A DNA stretch of 64,000 nt from Pseudomonas koreensis. GTDB taxonomy: Bacteria; Pseudomonadota; Gammaproteobacteria; Pseudomonadales; Pseudomonadaceae. The notes beneath the pieces were generated by a model, which was not told the origin of the DNA, did no database searches, and saw only the letters and a program-made list of their open reading frames with translations. The stretch spans positions 62,001 to 126,000 of the forward strand of contig NZ_JAOEJU010000016.1 of assembly GCF_025447595.1 (NCBI RefSeq), written 5' to 3'. Positions within the stretch are counted from its first letter, which is position 1; every line of letters starts with the position of its first letter. Below, piece after piece: positions 34,717 to 43,356 of this stretch. The translations under genes and the position numbers were made by a program.

Positions 34717-35297
34717 TGAAATCGATCAAAACTCATCTGGGTTCGATGCTGTTGTCCCTGACACTGCTGGCTGCCAGCGGTTCTGCATTCGCGGCCGAAC
34801 TGGTCGTCAATGGAAGCTTTGAAACCCCTGGTTGCGGCAATGACTGCGTTCTGAATACACCCGCTCAGGCTGACTTCATCAATGGCTGGACAACGTTCCT
34901 GTCCGGTGTCGAATACATGAACGTCCGCGCGGCTATCGGCAGTTCGGTTGCTGCCGATGGTGCAATGGCCGTTGATCTTGCCAACTATGTTTATGAAAAC
35001 GGCGGTGGGATTCAGCAAAACATTAATACCGTCGTGGGCGCGAAGTATCGCCTGACGTTTAGCGCCGGTAACTCGAAGTATGTGAATCGCAGCGGCAATG
35101 GTGTCATCAACGTCAAGGTAGCCGGACAAACCACAAGCTTCGACACTCCTGTGGCGACAGGTGATGCAACGGTCTGGGAAACCAGAACCCTGGACTTCAC
35201 CGCCACGACTTCTCAAACGACCCTGAGCTTCTCGAACGAGCAGAATCCCAACGCTCATTTCGCGTTCATTGACAAGGTCAGCGTAGTGCCTCTTTAA
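34716..35297 (+). CDS. Secreted DUF642 / choice-of-anchor-C-like protein
   Basis: A 193-residue exported protein. A Sec signal peptide (about residues 1-26, LLSLTLLAASGSAFA) is followed by one beta-sandwich with the motifs ELVVNGSFETP near the start, AVDLANYVYENGGGIQQNI in the middle and FAFIDKVSVVPL at the end, the pattern of DUF642/galactose-binding-like domains. Two Cys (GCGNDCVLN) may form a disulphide. The gene is translationally coupled to the Com-like gene. It looks more AT-rich than its neighbours. A structural role in the tail is unlikely because of the signal peptide; it may be a cargo (moron) gene. Function unknown. Confidence 0.75.
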   Translation: MKSIKTHLGSMLLSLTLLAASGSAFAAELVVNGSFETPGCGNDCVLNTPAQADFINGWTTFLSGVEYMNVRAAIGSSVAADGAMAVDLANYVYENGGGIQQNINTVVGAKYRLTFSAGNSKYVNRSGNGVINVKVAGQTTSFDTPVATGDATVWETRTLDFTATTSQTTLSFSNEQNPNAHFAFIDKVSVVPL

Positions 35298-35308
35298 GGC
35301 ATAACCCG

Positions 35309-35334
35309 CGGGCATTCCTCGAGTGCCCGCTTTC
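35309..35334 (+). terminator. Hairpin after the secreted-protein gene
   Basis: GCGGGCA and TGCCCGC flank a 9-base loop, followed by TTT only: a weak terminator. Confidence 0.5.
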
Positions 35335-35389
35335 AGAGACATCGTTTGAAACCCAAATACATCACTCATCAATCTCCAGGAGGCGTGAC

Positions 35390-35728
35390 ATGACAAACGA
35401 GCAACAAGCGTTGGCGGACATGCCGATCTGGCTGGTCATCCTCCTTGCCGTCGTTGGCGGGGTGTCCGGCGAAATGTGGCGCGCCGACAAGGAAGGTGCT
35501 CGCGGCTGGCCGCTGATTCGCCGGCTGGCCCTGCGCTCCGGCGCCTGCATGATCTGCGGCGTGTCGGCGATCATGCTGTTGTACGCCGCCGGCATGTCGA
35601 TCTGGGCTGCCGGGGCATTTGGTTGCCTCACCGCAATGGCCGGCGCCGACGTCGCCATCGGCCTTTACGAGCGCTGGGCTGCCAAGCGCATTGGCGTCTG
35701 CGAAGTTCCTCCGCGCGACCCGCAATAA
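35390..35728 (+). CDS. Phage holin family protein
   Basis: A 112-residue membrane protein with about three hydrophobic segments (near residues 10-27, 46-64 and 66-85) and a short charged C-terminus, typical of small holins that permeabilise the inner membrane to release tailocins. CAGGAGGCGTGAC precedes the ATG. A holin just before the baseplate genes is the usual arrangement in Pseudomonas tailocins at this locus. No endolysin gene is next to it. Confidence 0.8.
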   Translation: MTNEQQALADMPIWLVILLAVVGGVSGEMWRADKEGARGWPLIRRLALRSGACMICGVSAIMLLYAAGMSIWAAGAFGCLTAMAGADVAIGLYERWAAKRIGVCEVPPRDPQ

Positions 35729-35801
35729 CCCGCTCACTTTCCTGTCTCGCTGCACGCCGTGCGGCGGGACTTCGCGTGGACATCTGAAAAGGAGGTCAAG
35801 C

Positions 35802-36323
35802 ATGCCCGCACCCATCCAGCAGCCTTCGCAGCTGTTCACGGCAATGGCCACAGCCTTGCGCAACAACGCCGATCTGAACGTGCAGGTTGGCAATCACGAT
35901 GACTTCACGGCCCCCGGCGACAAGGCCTGGGTGCTGATCGACATCGAACGAAACGCGCCAGGCGAGCGCGCCTCCAATGGGCGCATTACCCATGTGCTGA
36001 CGCTGTCGTTGCAGGTCATTCCGACGATTTCCTCCACGGCGTTTGCCGCGTGCGATCTCATTGCCGCGCTGAAAAATCTGGTCACCGACAACCGATGGGG
36101 CTTGTCCGGCGATCAATGCGATCTGCCGATGAACATTGATGGAATGCCGTCATTGCTCATCCGCGCCGATCAGCCGAACAAAGCCTGGACCCTGTCGTTC
36201 AACCAGACCCTCTATCTGGGTCCGACCCTGCTGGACGACCCGCTCGGTACGCCGAAATTCGCCCGCACCTGGGAAGTCAGCGACATCGACGATCCCGACC
36301 AATACACCTCTCTGGAGGCCTGA
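35802..36323 (+). CDS. Tail terminator/completion-like protein of the P2-like tailocin
   Basis: A 173-residue protein with a strong site (AAGGAGGTCAAGC) before ATG 35802; the frame stays open upstream but without a better start. The alternating beta pattern (AWVLIDIERNAPGE, THVLTLSLQVIP, LSFNQTLYLGP) resembles gp37/gpR-type tail-end proteins, which cap the tube, but the match is by layout and position only. First gene of the P2-like block. Confidence 0.55.
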   Translation: MPAPIQQPSQLFTAMATALRNNADLNVQVGNHDDFTAPGDKAWVLIDIERNAPGERASNGRITHVLTLSLQVIPTISSTAFAACDLIAALKNLVTDNRWGLSGDQCDLPMNIDGMPSLLIRADQPNKAWTLSFNQTLYLGPTLLDDPLGTPKFARTWEVSDIDDPDQYTSLEA

Positions 36324-36326
36324 CCG

Positions 36327-36935
36327 ATGTTCGACGCGTTATTGCGAATGCAGCTGGGCCCGATCATCGAGCGCCTGGCCGAGATGGAAGCGGAAATCGA
36401 AGACCTGCACCGGCGCGCCGAGAGTTATTGCCGCATCGGCATCTGTCAGGAAGTCGATGCCGCCAGTAACACCTGCAGGGTCAGCCATGGTGGCTTGCTC
36501 ACCCCGGCCATCAAATTCTTCAACCCCAGCGCCGGAGCGCAGAGCGAATCGCGGATCCCGACGGTGGGCGAACAGTGTCTGCTGTTCAACTACGGCAGCG
36601 GCGAAAGCGGCGCGCAGAGCGTGGCGCTGTTCGGCCTGAACAGCGACCGCTTTCCGCCGACCTCGACGGTGCCGACGTTGACTCGTCGCGTCCATCAGGA
36701 TGGCAGCGAAAGCGGCTACGACGACGCCTCTCACACGCTGCATTGGCAAAACGGCCCGGCGGCCTTCAACGGCTCCCGCGAATCGCTTGAGCTGAGCATC
36801 GGTTCGGCACGGCTGGCGATGACCGCGCAAGCGATCAACCTGCAACTGGGTGCGGTCGGCCTGACGATCGACGTCTCGGGCGTGCACTTCAGCGGCCCGT
36901 TGGTGGAACACCAGGGTCGCGTCATCAGCCCCTGA
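36327..36935 (+). CDS. Baseplate assembly protein V (P2 gpV-like spike)
   Basis: A 202-residue protein. An OB-fold region (about 35-110, IGICQEVDAASNTCRV ... PTVGEQCLLFNYGSGE) is followed by a C-terminal beta-helix-like part (SARLAMTAQAINLQLGAVG ... VDVSGVHFSGP). This is the trimeric central spike that punctures the target outer membrane. It is followed by W, J and I in P2 order. Confidence 0.88.
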   Translation: MFDALLRMQLGPIIERLAEMEAEIEDLHRRAESYCRIGICQEVDAASNTCRVSHGGLLTPAIKFFNPSAGAQSESRIPTVGEQCLLFNYGSGESGAQSVALFGLNSDRFPPTSTVPTLTRRVHQDGSESGYDDASHTLHWQNGPAAFNGSRESLELSIGSARLAMTAQAINLQLGAVGLTIDVSGVHFSGPLVEHQGRVISP

Positions 36936-36949
36936 ATCAAGAGCTTCCC

Positions 36950-37282
36950 ATGATTGGAATCGATAGAGACAGCGGGGCCACGGTCGACGACTGGCTGCAA
37001 TTCGTGCAGCGCGCGACCCGGGCCCTGACCACGCCGCTGGGCACCCGGCAAAAACGGCCCTTGTACGGTTCGCTGATCCCCTCGTTGCTGGGGCAGAACC
37101 TGGGCGACGACGTTCTGCTTCTGGCTCAAAGCCACGCCGCGCAAGCGTTCTACAACGCGCAGAACGGTATCGGCGATTTCCAGCCGCAAGTGATCGTCGC
37201 CAGTCGTCAGGGCGCGGGTTTGTTGCTGCATTTTGCCGGCACCTGGAAAAACCGCCAACAGACTTTCGAGGTCGTGACATGA
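36950..37282 (+). CDS. Baseplate protein W (gpW/gp25-like)
   Basis: A 110-residue wedge protein of the gp25/W family. The start MIGIDRDSGATVDDWLQFVQ and the segment TPLGTRQKRPLYGSLIPSLL carry the family's signature (TPLGxR..RP.YGS). It forms the core bundle of the inner baseplate, as T4 gp25 does. Overlaps gpJ by ATGA. Confidence 0.92.
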   Translation: MIGIDRDSGATVDDWLQFVQRATRALTTPLGTRQKRPLYGSLIPSLLGQNLGDDVLLLAQSHAAQAFYNAQNGIGDFQPQVIVASRQGAGLLLHFAGTWKNRQQTFEVVT

Positions 37283-38274
37283 GCATGTTGATCCCCGGCC
37301 AGAACCAATTGGCCGAACCCTCCTTGATCAAGGTCGATGCCTTCGAGGATCTGCTCGCCGAGTTCAAGACTTTCGTTATTGAATACGTCGGCGCACGCTC
37401 GCCGCAGAGCGCGGAAAAACTCAAGACCAGCCTGGACAACGAAAGCGAACTGCTGACCCTGGCTCTGGAGGCTTTCTGCGTTCGCCTGCAAACCCACGAG
37501 CGCAAATACAACGCCCGGATCAAGCAGATGCTGGCGTGGTGGGCCACCGGCAGCAACCTCGATGCGCGGCTGGCGGACATGGGCCTGGAACGGCAGTTGC
37601 TCGACCCGGGCGACCCGTCGGCATTCCCGCCGGTGCCGGCGATTTACGAAAGCGACGATGACGCCCGCTTGCGCTACTACCTGGCGCCCCATGCGCCGGC
37701 GGCGGGTTCGCGGATGCAGTATCGCCGCGAAGTATTCACCCTGGGCGAGCGGCCGGCGGTGAAAGTCGAATCCACCGATGCAGGTGTTGTGAACGTCACC
37801 TACACCTTCGACCCGGACGGCCTCGCCGCGCAGGTCAAGGATGGTAACGGCCGTCGCACCGCGCCTGGCGAAGTGCAAGTCACCGTGCTCTCCCGCGATG
37901 CCGACGGCACGCCGTCCGCCGCGCTGCTCGACGGCGTACGCCAACACTTCGCCCGGCCCGATGTCTGCCCGGAAACCGACAAGGTCACGGTCAAAGGTGC
38001 CGAGATTCAGCGCTACACAATCCGCGTCGTGGCAAAGATCAATTCCGGCCCGGATTCGGGCCTGACCAAAGTCGCCGCGCAGCAACATTTGCAGGCCTAC
38101 GCCGACAGCTGCCATCGCCTGGAAGGCCGGGTAGATCCGAGCTGGATCGACTACACGCTGCACAGCGCCGGCGCCGTGCAGTTGCAGATTCTTGAACCGC
38201 TGACGCCCATCGTGTGTACCGCGTTTCAAGCGCCGTACTGCACGGCGGTTGAAGTCGAGGTGCAGACGTTATGA
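37279..38274 (+). CDS. Baseplate protein J (P2 gpJ-like)
   Basis: A 331-residue wedge protein matching P2 gpJ/T4 gp6. N-terminal NQLAEPSLIKVDAFEDLL, a central part with SDDDARLRYYLAPHAPAAGS (conserved in this family) and a C-terminal beta-rich region (YTIRVVAKINSGPDSG). Together with W and I it forms the baseplate wedge that dilates on contact. Start and stop both overlap the neighbours. Confidence 0.93.
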   Translation: MSMLIPGQNQLAEPSLIKVDAFEDLLAEFKTFVIEYVGARSPQSAEKLKTSLDNESELLTLALEAFCVRLQTHERKYNARIKQMLAWWATGSNLDARLADMGLERQLLDPGDPSAFPPVPAIYESDDDARLRYYLAPHAPAAGSRMQYRREVFTLGERPAVKVESTDAGVVNVTYTFDPDGLAAQVKDGNGRRTAPGEVQVTVLSRDADGTPSAALLDGVRQHFARPDVCPETDKVTVKGAEIQRYTIRVVAKINSGPDSGLTKVAAQQHLQAYADSCHRLEGRVDPSWIDYTLHSAGAVQLQILEPLTPIVCTAFQAPYCTAVEVEVQTL

Positions 38275-38906
38275 CCGATCAGACACCGCGTCCGACTCTG
38301 CTGCCGGCCAACAGCTCTGCGCTGGAACGGGCACTCGACATCGGCTTCGGCACCTTGCTTGACCGCGTCGCGCCGCCGTTTCCCGAACTGATGAACCCTG
38401 CCTCGACACCCGTCGCGTTCCTGCCGTATCTCGCGGCGGATCGCGGGGTCGCCGAATGGAGCACCGACGCACCGGAAGCGGAAAAACGCCTGACCGTCGA
38501 ACTGGCCTGGCCCACTGCGCGTCAGGCCGGCACCCGCAAGGCGCTGGAGAACGCCGCCAAGGGTTTGCAACTCAGGCCGGAAATCCGCGCCTGGTACGAA
38601 CAGACACCGCCCGGCGAGCCTTACAGCTTTTCCGTGCGGGCCTTCAGCGAACAACCCTACAGCGAAGAGATCGACGCCCGTCTCGACCGACGCCTGGCTG
38701 ATGCCAAGAGTGAGCGGGACGTGCTGTCGGTGTCGGTCGGCCTCAGCGCCTTCGGCAATCACGTCATCGGCGCCGCGACCTTCTGCGGTGAGCTGACCAC
38801 GGTTTATCCGGTGTTCCTCGAAGGGCTCGAGACATCCGGCGAGGCCTTCATGGCGGCGGCGCTGTACACCGTCGAAACATCCACTATTTATCCTCAGGGG
38901 GCCTGA
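38271..38906 (+). CDS. Tail protein I (P2 gpI-like)
   Basis: A 211-residue baseplate protein. LLPANSSALERALDIGFGTL near the start and the motif PYLAADRGVAEW match the gpI family, which links the wedge (J) to the fibre (H). Its stop abuts the fibre start without any gap. Confidence 0.9.
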   Translation: MTDQTPRPTLLPANSSALERALDIGFGTLLDRVAPPFPELMNPASTPVAFLPYLAADRGVAEWSTDAPEAEKRLTVELAWPTARQAGTRKALENAAKGLQLRPEIRAWYEQTPPGEPYSFSVRAFSEQPYSEEIDARLDRRLADAKSERDVLSVSVGLSAFGNHVIGAATFCGELTTVYPVFLEGLETSGEAFMAAALYTVETSTIYPQGA

Positions 38907-41345
38907 ATGGCTGACTTTTACACCCTGCTCACCAACGCAGGGATTGCCTACGAAACCGCCTGCAAGGCAGCGGGCGTACCGATCAAGTTGACGCAGATTT
39001 CAGTCGGCGATGGCGGCGGCGCGGTCTACAACCCGGCCGCGACGGCTACCGCGCTGAAACGCGAAGTCTGGCGCGGACCGCTTAACGCGCTGTTCCAGGA
39101 CGAGAAGAATCCGAGCTGGCTGCTCGCCGAAGTCACCATTCCGCCGGACGTCGGCGGCTGGTACGTGCGTGAAGCCGGGCTGTGGACCGACACCGGCATT
39201 CTCTACGCCATCGTCAAATACCCGGAGTCGTTCAAGCCGGTACTGGCCTCGTCCGGCTCGGGCAAAGAGTTCTACATCCGCTCGATTTTCGAGACCAGCA
39301 ATGCGTCGCTGGTGACGCTGCTGATCGATGACACGGTGGTCAAGGCCACTCGCGCCTGGGTCATGAGCTACCTCGCCGAAGAACTCGGCAAGCTTGATGG
39401 CAAACAGTCGGTGCGTGTCGCCGCCACCGCCAACGTGGTGCTGAACGGTGCACAGCAGATCGACGGCGTGGCGGTGATTGCCGGCGACCGCGTATTGCTG
39501 CCGAACCAGACCCTGGCCAAGGACAACGGCCTGTGGATCGTCGCCAACGGTGACTGGGTTCGGGCCAACGATGCCAACGTCAGTGCCAAGGTCACACCGG
39601 GCCTGACGGTGATGGTGGAAGAGGGTGCGCTCAACGGCGATTCGCTGTGGCACCTGACTACCAACGCGCCGATCACCCTCGGCACAACCGCGTTGACATT
39701 CAAGATGCTGGCAGGGCGCACGGGCATTACCGCCGGGACTTACAAGAGTCTGAGCGTCGACGAATACGGCCGCGCGACGGCCGGCTCGAATCCCGACACG
39801 CTGGCCGGTTTCGGTATCAAGGATTCGTACACCAAGGCTGAAGTCGAGGCGCTGATTGCCAAGGCCTCGGCATTGCCGGTGGGCTCGATTGTCGCGTTCC
39901 CGGTTGACTCGCCACCGCCGGGCTTTCTGGAGCTGGACAACAGCGTCAAAAGCAGCGCGACTTACCCGGACTTGAGCGCCTATCTGGGCGGCAAGTTCAA
40001 CAAGGGGGATGAGGGTGTCGGGAATTTCCGGTTGCCTGAGGCGCGTGGGGAATTCTTGCGGGGTTGGGATCATGGGCGGGGTGTGGATGCTGGCCGAGCG
40101 ATTGGATCATCTCAAAAGGGGACAGTGACAACCTTTGACAGCAACCCTAATCCGAACCTTACGGTCGAAGTTGTTCAGGCAACGGTGGCGGATGCTCAGG
40201 CAGATGTGTTCATACCCGCTGATTATCCAGGTGTGGCCAGATCGTACACTGTTGCAGGTGCTGTATCTTCGCCGGTATTGGTCGATGGCGGTGTTGTGAG
40301 GCCACGCAACGTCGCTGTCATGTGGTGCATCAAAGCCTGGAACGCTCCCGTCAATCAGGGAAACATCGACGTAGCGGCACTGGTCAAGGAAGTCTCCCGG
40401 CTCGGATCTGCCGTTCCGGTGGGTGCCGTCATGGCATTCCCGACGGGGATCGTACCGCCAGGGTTTCTTGAGCTGGATGGCAGTGTGCAGAGTGTTGCGA
40501 CTTATCCGGATCTGGCGGCTTTTCTTGGCACTGCTTACAACAAGGGCAACGAAGGTGCGGGCAACTTCCGCTTGCCGGAGTCGCGTGGCGAGTTCTTGCG
40601 CGGTTGGGATCATGGGCGTGGCGTGGATGCCGGGCGAACTATGGGGAGTTGGCAAAAAGGCAGCTTGCAGTCCTTTGATCCATCCAACGATAGCTTGGCC
40701 GTTTCTGGTCTTTGGCATAACACGGCTTCCAATGCAGGCATCGCGCAGGCACACGGCCTCGATGCTCATTCGCAATCGGATTACCCGATCAGCAACTCGG
40801 TTTTTACCACTGGCGCAGGGCCTGTCAGCAATGGCGCGCTAGGTGTAACCCGCCCGCGCAACCTGGCAGTCATGTGGTGCATCAAAGCCTGGAACGCGCC
40901 GGTCAATCAGGGAAGCATTGATGTCGCAGCGCTGGCTCCTCTGGCCCAGCAAGCGACCGAAATCAAGCAAGGGACGGCCAAGGTTGCAACCCAGGAGTTG
41001 ACCGACACCGGGGCCGACGACACGACAATCGTGACGCCGAAAAAACTTCGTTGGGGTTTTCAGATCCTCAAGGCCGTCAACGGCTATATCGTTTTCCCGT
41101 CCTGGCTGGGTGGCTTGATCATTCAGTGGGGCAGGGTCTCCGGAAATGGCGGTACGGACATCGCCACTGCCTTCCCGATTGCTTTTCCAAATGGCATGTA
41201 CAGCCTGAACGCGACGTTGAATTACACGCCAGGGGCGGCAGTGAACGGGTATGTGGATGTCGGTGTGTCAAGTCTCACTTCGTTTTATGGAAAACACACC
41301 TTTCCCGGGGTCACGGTCTTTCATTGGGTCGCGGTGGGCAGTTAA
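38907..41345 (+). CDS. Tail fibre with duplicated collar domains (P2-like tailocin)
   Basis: An 812-residue receptor-binding fibre. Residues 1-160 are the tail-collar fibre N-terminal domain (DFYTLLTNAGIAYETACKAA) that binds the baseplate. A shaft and repeat region follows to about 320. Two tail-collar units, starting near residues 324 and 504, are alike in sequence (PVGSIVAFP / PVGAVMAFP; NFRLPEARGEFLRGWDHGRG / NFRLPESRGEFLRGWDHGRG), each ending in RPRN-AVMWCIKAWNAPVNQG. The last 110 residues (LRWGFQILKAVNGYIVFPSW) look like a gp53-type tip, probably the part that recognises LPS. Its partner gene follows. Confidence 0.92.
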   Translation: MADFYTLLTNAGIAYETACKAAGVPIKLTQISVGDGGGAVYNPAATATALKREVWRGPLNALFQDEKNPSWLLAEVTIPPDVGGWYVREAGLWTDTGILYAIVKYPESFKPVLASSGSGKEFYIRSIFETSNASLVTLLIDDTVVKATRAWVMSYLAEELGKLDGKQSVRVAATANVVLNGAQQIDGVAVIAGDRVLLPNQTLAKDNGLWIVANGDWVRANDANVSAKVTPGLTVMVEEGALNGDSLWHLTTNAPITLGTTALTFKMLAGRTGITAGTYKSLSVDEYGRATAGSNPDTLAGFGIKDSYTKAEVEALIAKASALPVGSIVAFPVDSPPPGFLELDNSVKSSATYPDLSAYLGGKFNKGDEGVGNFRLPEARGEFLRGWDHGRGVDAGRAIGSSQKGTVTTFDSNPNPNLTVEVVQATVADAQADVFIPADYPGVARSYTVAGAVSSPVLVDGGVVRPRNVAVMWCIKAWNAPVNQGNIDVAALVKEVSRLGSAVPVGAVMAFPTGIVPPGFLELDGSVQSVATYPDLAAFLGTAYNKGNEGAGNFRLPESRGEFLRGWDHGRGVDAGRTMGSWQKGSLQSFDPSNDSLAVSGLWHNTASNAGIAQAHGLDAHSQSDYPISNSVFTTGAGPVSNGALGVTRPRNLAVMWCIKAWNAPVNQGSIDVAALAPLAQQATEIKQGTAKVATQELTDTGADDTTIVTPKKLRWGFQILKAVNGYIVFPSWLGGLIIQWGRVSGNGGTDIATAFPIAFPNGMYSLNATLNYTPGAAVNGYVDVGVSSLTSFYGKHTFPGVTVFHWVAVGS
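39873..40932 (+). repeat. Internal duplication in the fibre gene
   Basis: A unit of about 540 bases is present twice in tandem (about 39873-40412 and 40413-40932). Exact-column matches occur 540 bases apart in the collar part (for example 40051-40100 with 40591-40640) and 552 bases apart in the end part, where 24 consecutive bases at 40320 recur at 40872. Confidence 0.85.
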
Positions 41346-41354
41346 GGAGAGATC

Positions 41355-41900
41355 ATGAAATACGCACTGTTTGACGAGAATTCGAACTTGCAAACCTGCC
41401 TGATTGAAGGGGTTCACCCGATCCCCTCGTCAGCAGTCAAAGTCGATGACAAGTTGTTTGTCAGGTTGACTCAGGAAGCCGATGGTATCTGGCGTCGAGT
41501 AGGCGATGAAATTGTCAAAACGCCTTTCCCGCAAGTGACTCCTGACTATGCGCAACGGGTCGCCGATGAGCGCTATGAGCGGGAGAACGCGGTCGTTTCT
41601 GTGGAGGGTCTGACTGTTGCAACCTCCCGTGACAGCGCGGGGATGATCTATGGCGCAGGCATCTCGGCGATTCTCGATCCTGATTACCGCTGTAACTTCA
41701 AAACACTCGAGGGTTTCGTCGAGATAGGCGCGCAGCAGATTCTCGCGATTGCCAAAGCTGTCAGGGCGCACGTGCAGGCTTGTTTCGACCGCGAACTGGA
41801 GTTGCTCCAGGCAATCGAGGATGGCACGTACTCCGATGAAATGCTCAAGCAAGGCTGGCCCGATTCCATGCCTGTAACGCCAACCTCCGAGCCTCAATAA
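41355..41900 (+). CDS. Fibre-partner protein with DUF4376-like domain
   Basis: A 181-residue protein. The N-terminal part (MKYALFDENSNLQTCLIEG) is a small beta domain, and residues about 65-165 (YAQRVADERYERENAVVSVE, then TLEGFVEIGAQQILAIAKAV) match the DUF4376 layout seen in phage proteins encoded after fibre genes. Its likely role is folding or mounting the fibre before it. AAGGAGAGATC precedes the start. Confidence 0.75.
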   Translation: MKYALFDENSNLQTCLIEGVHPIPSSAVKVDDKLFVRLTQEADGIWRRVGDEIVKTPFPQVTPDYAQRVADERYERENAVVSVEGLTVATSRDSAGMIYGAGISAILDPDYRCNFKTLEGFVEIGAQQILAIAKAVRAHVQACFDRELELLQAIEDGTYSDEMLKQGWPDSMPVTPTSEPQ

Positions 41901-41925
41901 AACGCCCCGCATCCCGGGGCGTTTT
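41899..41925 (+). terminator. Strong terminator after the fibre pair
   Basis: An 11-bp stem, AAAACGCCCCG/CGGGGCGTTTT, with loop catcc. It works on either strand. It separates the baseplate/fibre block from the sheath/tube block. Confidence 0.9.
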
Positions 41926-41955
41926 CTTTCCCCCCAAAAACATTCAACACCCGCC

Positions 41956-41980
41956 AAGCCCCTCCCAACGAGGGGCTTTC
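41956..41980 (+). terminator. Second hairpin before the sheath block
   Basis: AAGCCCCT-cccaacg-AGGGGCTT then TCCCGTTT. Close to the previous terminator; may help isolate sheath expression. Confidence 0.55.
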
Positions 41981-42001
41981 CCGTTTATGGAGAAACGAAA
42001 A

Positions 42002-42187
42002 ATGGCAACCCGCCAAACCTACACCGTGCTCGTTCCATTCCCCACCGGGGGTGGTCACTGGTCGAGCGTCGGCCAGGAACTCGATCTGCTCGATGTCGAG
42101 GCCAGTGCCCTGCACAGCGCCGGTCGACTGGAGCTGAAAACACCTACCACCAAGGCCGTGAAGGCCGCTGCCAAGAAGGCTGACTGA
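42002..42187 (+). CDS. Small conserved tail protein before the sheath gene
   Basis: A 61-residue protein (MATRQTYTVLVPFPTGGGHW...) with a Lys/Ala-rich tail (KAVKAAAKKAD). It stands in the position of the DUF2635/gp38 gene before the sheath in the second tail, but shows no clear sequence likeness. GGAGA lies 8 bases before the ATG. Function unknown; it may be a chaperone for the sheath. Confidence 0.65.
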   Translation: MATRQTYTVLVPFPTGGGHWSSVGQELDLLDVEASALHSAGRLELKTPTTKAVKAAAKKAD

Positions 42188-42189
42188 CT

Positions 42190-43356
42190 ATGGCTGAGGT
42201 TCTGAACTTCGAGCACAACGGCATTACCGTCAATGCCACCGAATCCCCCGAGGCCATGGGTGGCCTGGGCGACAACGTCATCGGTCTGGTCGGCACCGCG
42301 CCGAAGGCCGATCCGCTGATTCCGCGCAACGCACCGTTTCGCATCAACAGCTTCACCACCCACGCGCTGCTCGATCCGACCGGCTCGGAAGAGGGCACCC
42401 TGTACCACGCCGTTTACCAGATCCTCAAAGTGGTGAAGGTGCCGGTGTATGTGGTGATCGTCGAGGCGGGCGCGACCCCGGCCGACACCGTCAACGCAGT
42501 CATCGGCGGTGTTGAGCCAGCCACCGGTCGCAAGCTCGGTCTGGCGGCACTGGGCAGCGTCCCGGAAGACCTGACCATCATCGGCGCGCCGGGCTTCACC
42601 GGCACTAAAGCGGTGGCCAGCGAGTTCGCCTCGTTCGGCAAGCGCATCAAGGCCCGTGTGGTGCTGGACGGCAAGGACGCTTCGGTCGCTGACCAAGTGA
42701 CTTACAGCCAGGAGCTGGGCGGTGCGGATCTGGGTTTCGACCGTTGCCTGGTGGTGCACAACATGCCGGCCGTGTACTCGAAAGCCGCGAAGAAAAACGT
42801 GTTCCTCGCGCCATCCAGCCTGGCGATCGCCGCGCTGGCCAAGGTCAAGCAGTGGGAAAGCCCGGGCAACCAGGTGACCTACGCCGAAGACGTGTCGCGG
42901 GTCGTTGAATACAACATCCTCGACACCTCCACCGAAGGCGATCTGCTGAACCGCTACGGCGTCAGCTACTACGCCCGCACCATCCTTGGCGGCTTCTCGC
43001 TGCTGGGCAACCGCTCGATCACCGGCAAGTTCATCAGCTACGTCGGTCTCGAAGACGCCATCAGCCGCAAGCTGGTGAAAGCCGGCCAGAAGGCCATGGC
43101 GAAGAACCTGACCAAGTCGTTCATGGATCAGGAAGTCAAACGCATCAACGACTGGCTGCAAACCCTGGTTGCCGACGAAACCATTCCCGGCGGCAGCGTG
43201 TATCTGCACCCGGAACTCAACAGCGTCGAGAAGTACAAGAACGGCACCTGGTACGTGGTCATCGACTACGGCCGCTACGCGCCGAACGAACACATGGTTT
43301 ATCAACTCAACGCCCGCGATGAAATCATCGAGCAGTTCTTGGAGGACGTTCTCTAA
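42190..43356 (+). CDS. Contractile tail sheath protein (P2 FI-like)
   Basis: A 388-residue sheath subunit. N-terminal NGITVNATESPEAMGGLGDNVIGLVGTAP carries the family's opening; the C-terminal part ends DYGRYAPNEHMVYQLNARDEIIEQFLEDVL, the strand that links neighbouring subunits. On contact the sheath shortens and drives the tube through the target envelope. The tube gene begins at the last base of its stop. Confidence 0.94.
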   Translation: MAEVLNFEHNGITVNATESPEAMGGLGDNVIGLVGTAPKADPLIPRNAPFRINSFTTHALLDPTGSEEGTLYHAVYQILKVVKVPVYVVIVEAGATPADTVNAVIGGVEPATGRKLGLAALGSVPEDLTIIGAPGFTGTKAVASEFASFGKRIKARVVLDGKDASVADQVTYSQELGGADLGFDRCLVVHNMPAVYSKAAKKNVFLAPSSLAIAALAKVKQWESPGNQVTYAEDVSRVVEYNILDTSTEGDLLNRYGVSYYARTILGGFSLLGNRSITGKFISYVGLEDAISRKLVKAGQKAMAKNLTKSFMDQEVKRINDWLQTLVADETIPGGSVYLHPELNSVEKYKNGTWYVVIDYGRYAPNEHMVYQLNARDEIIEQFLEDVL

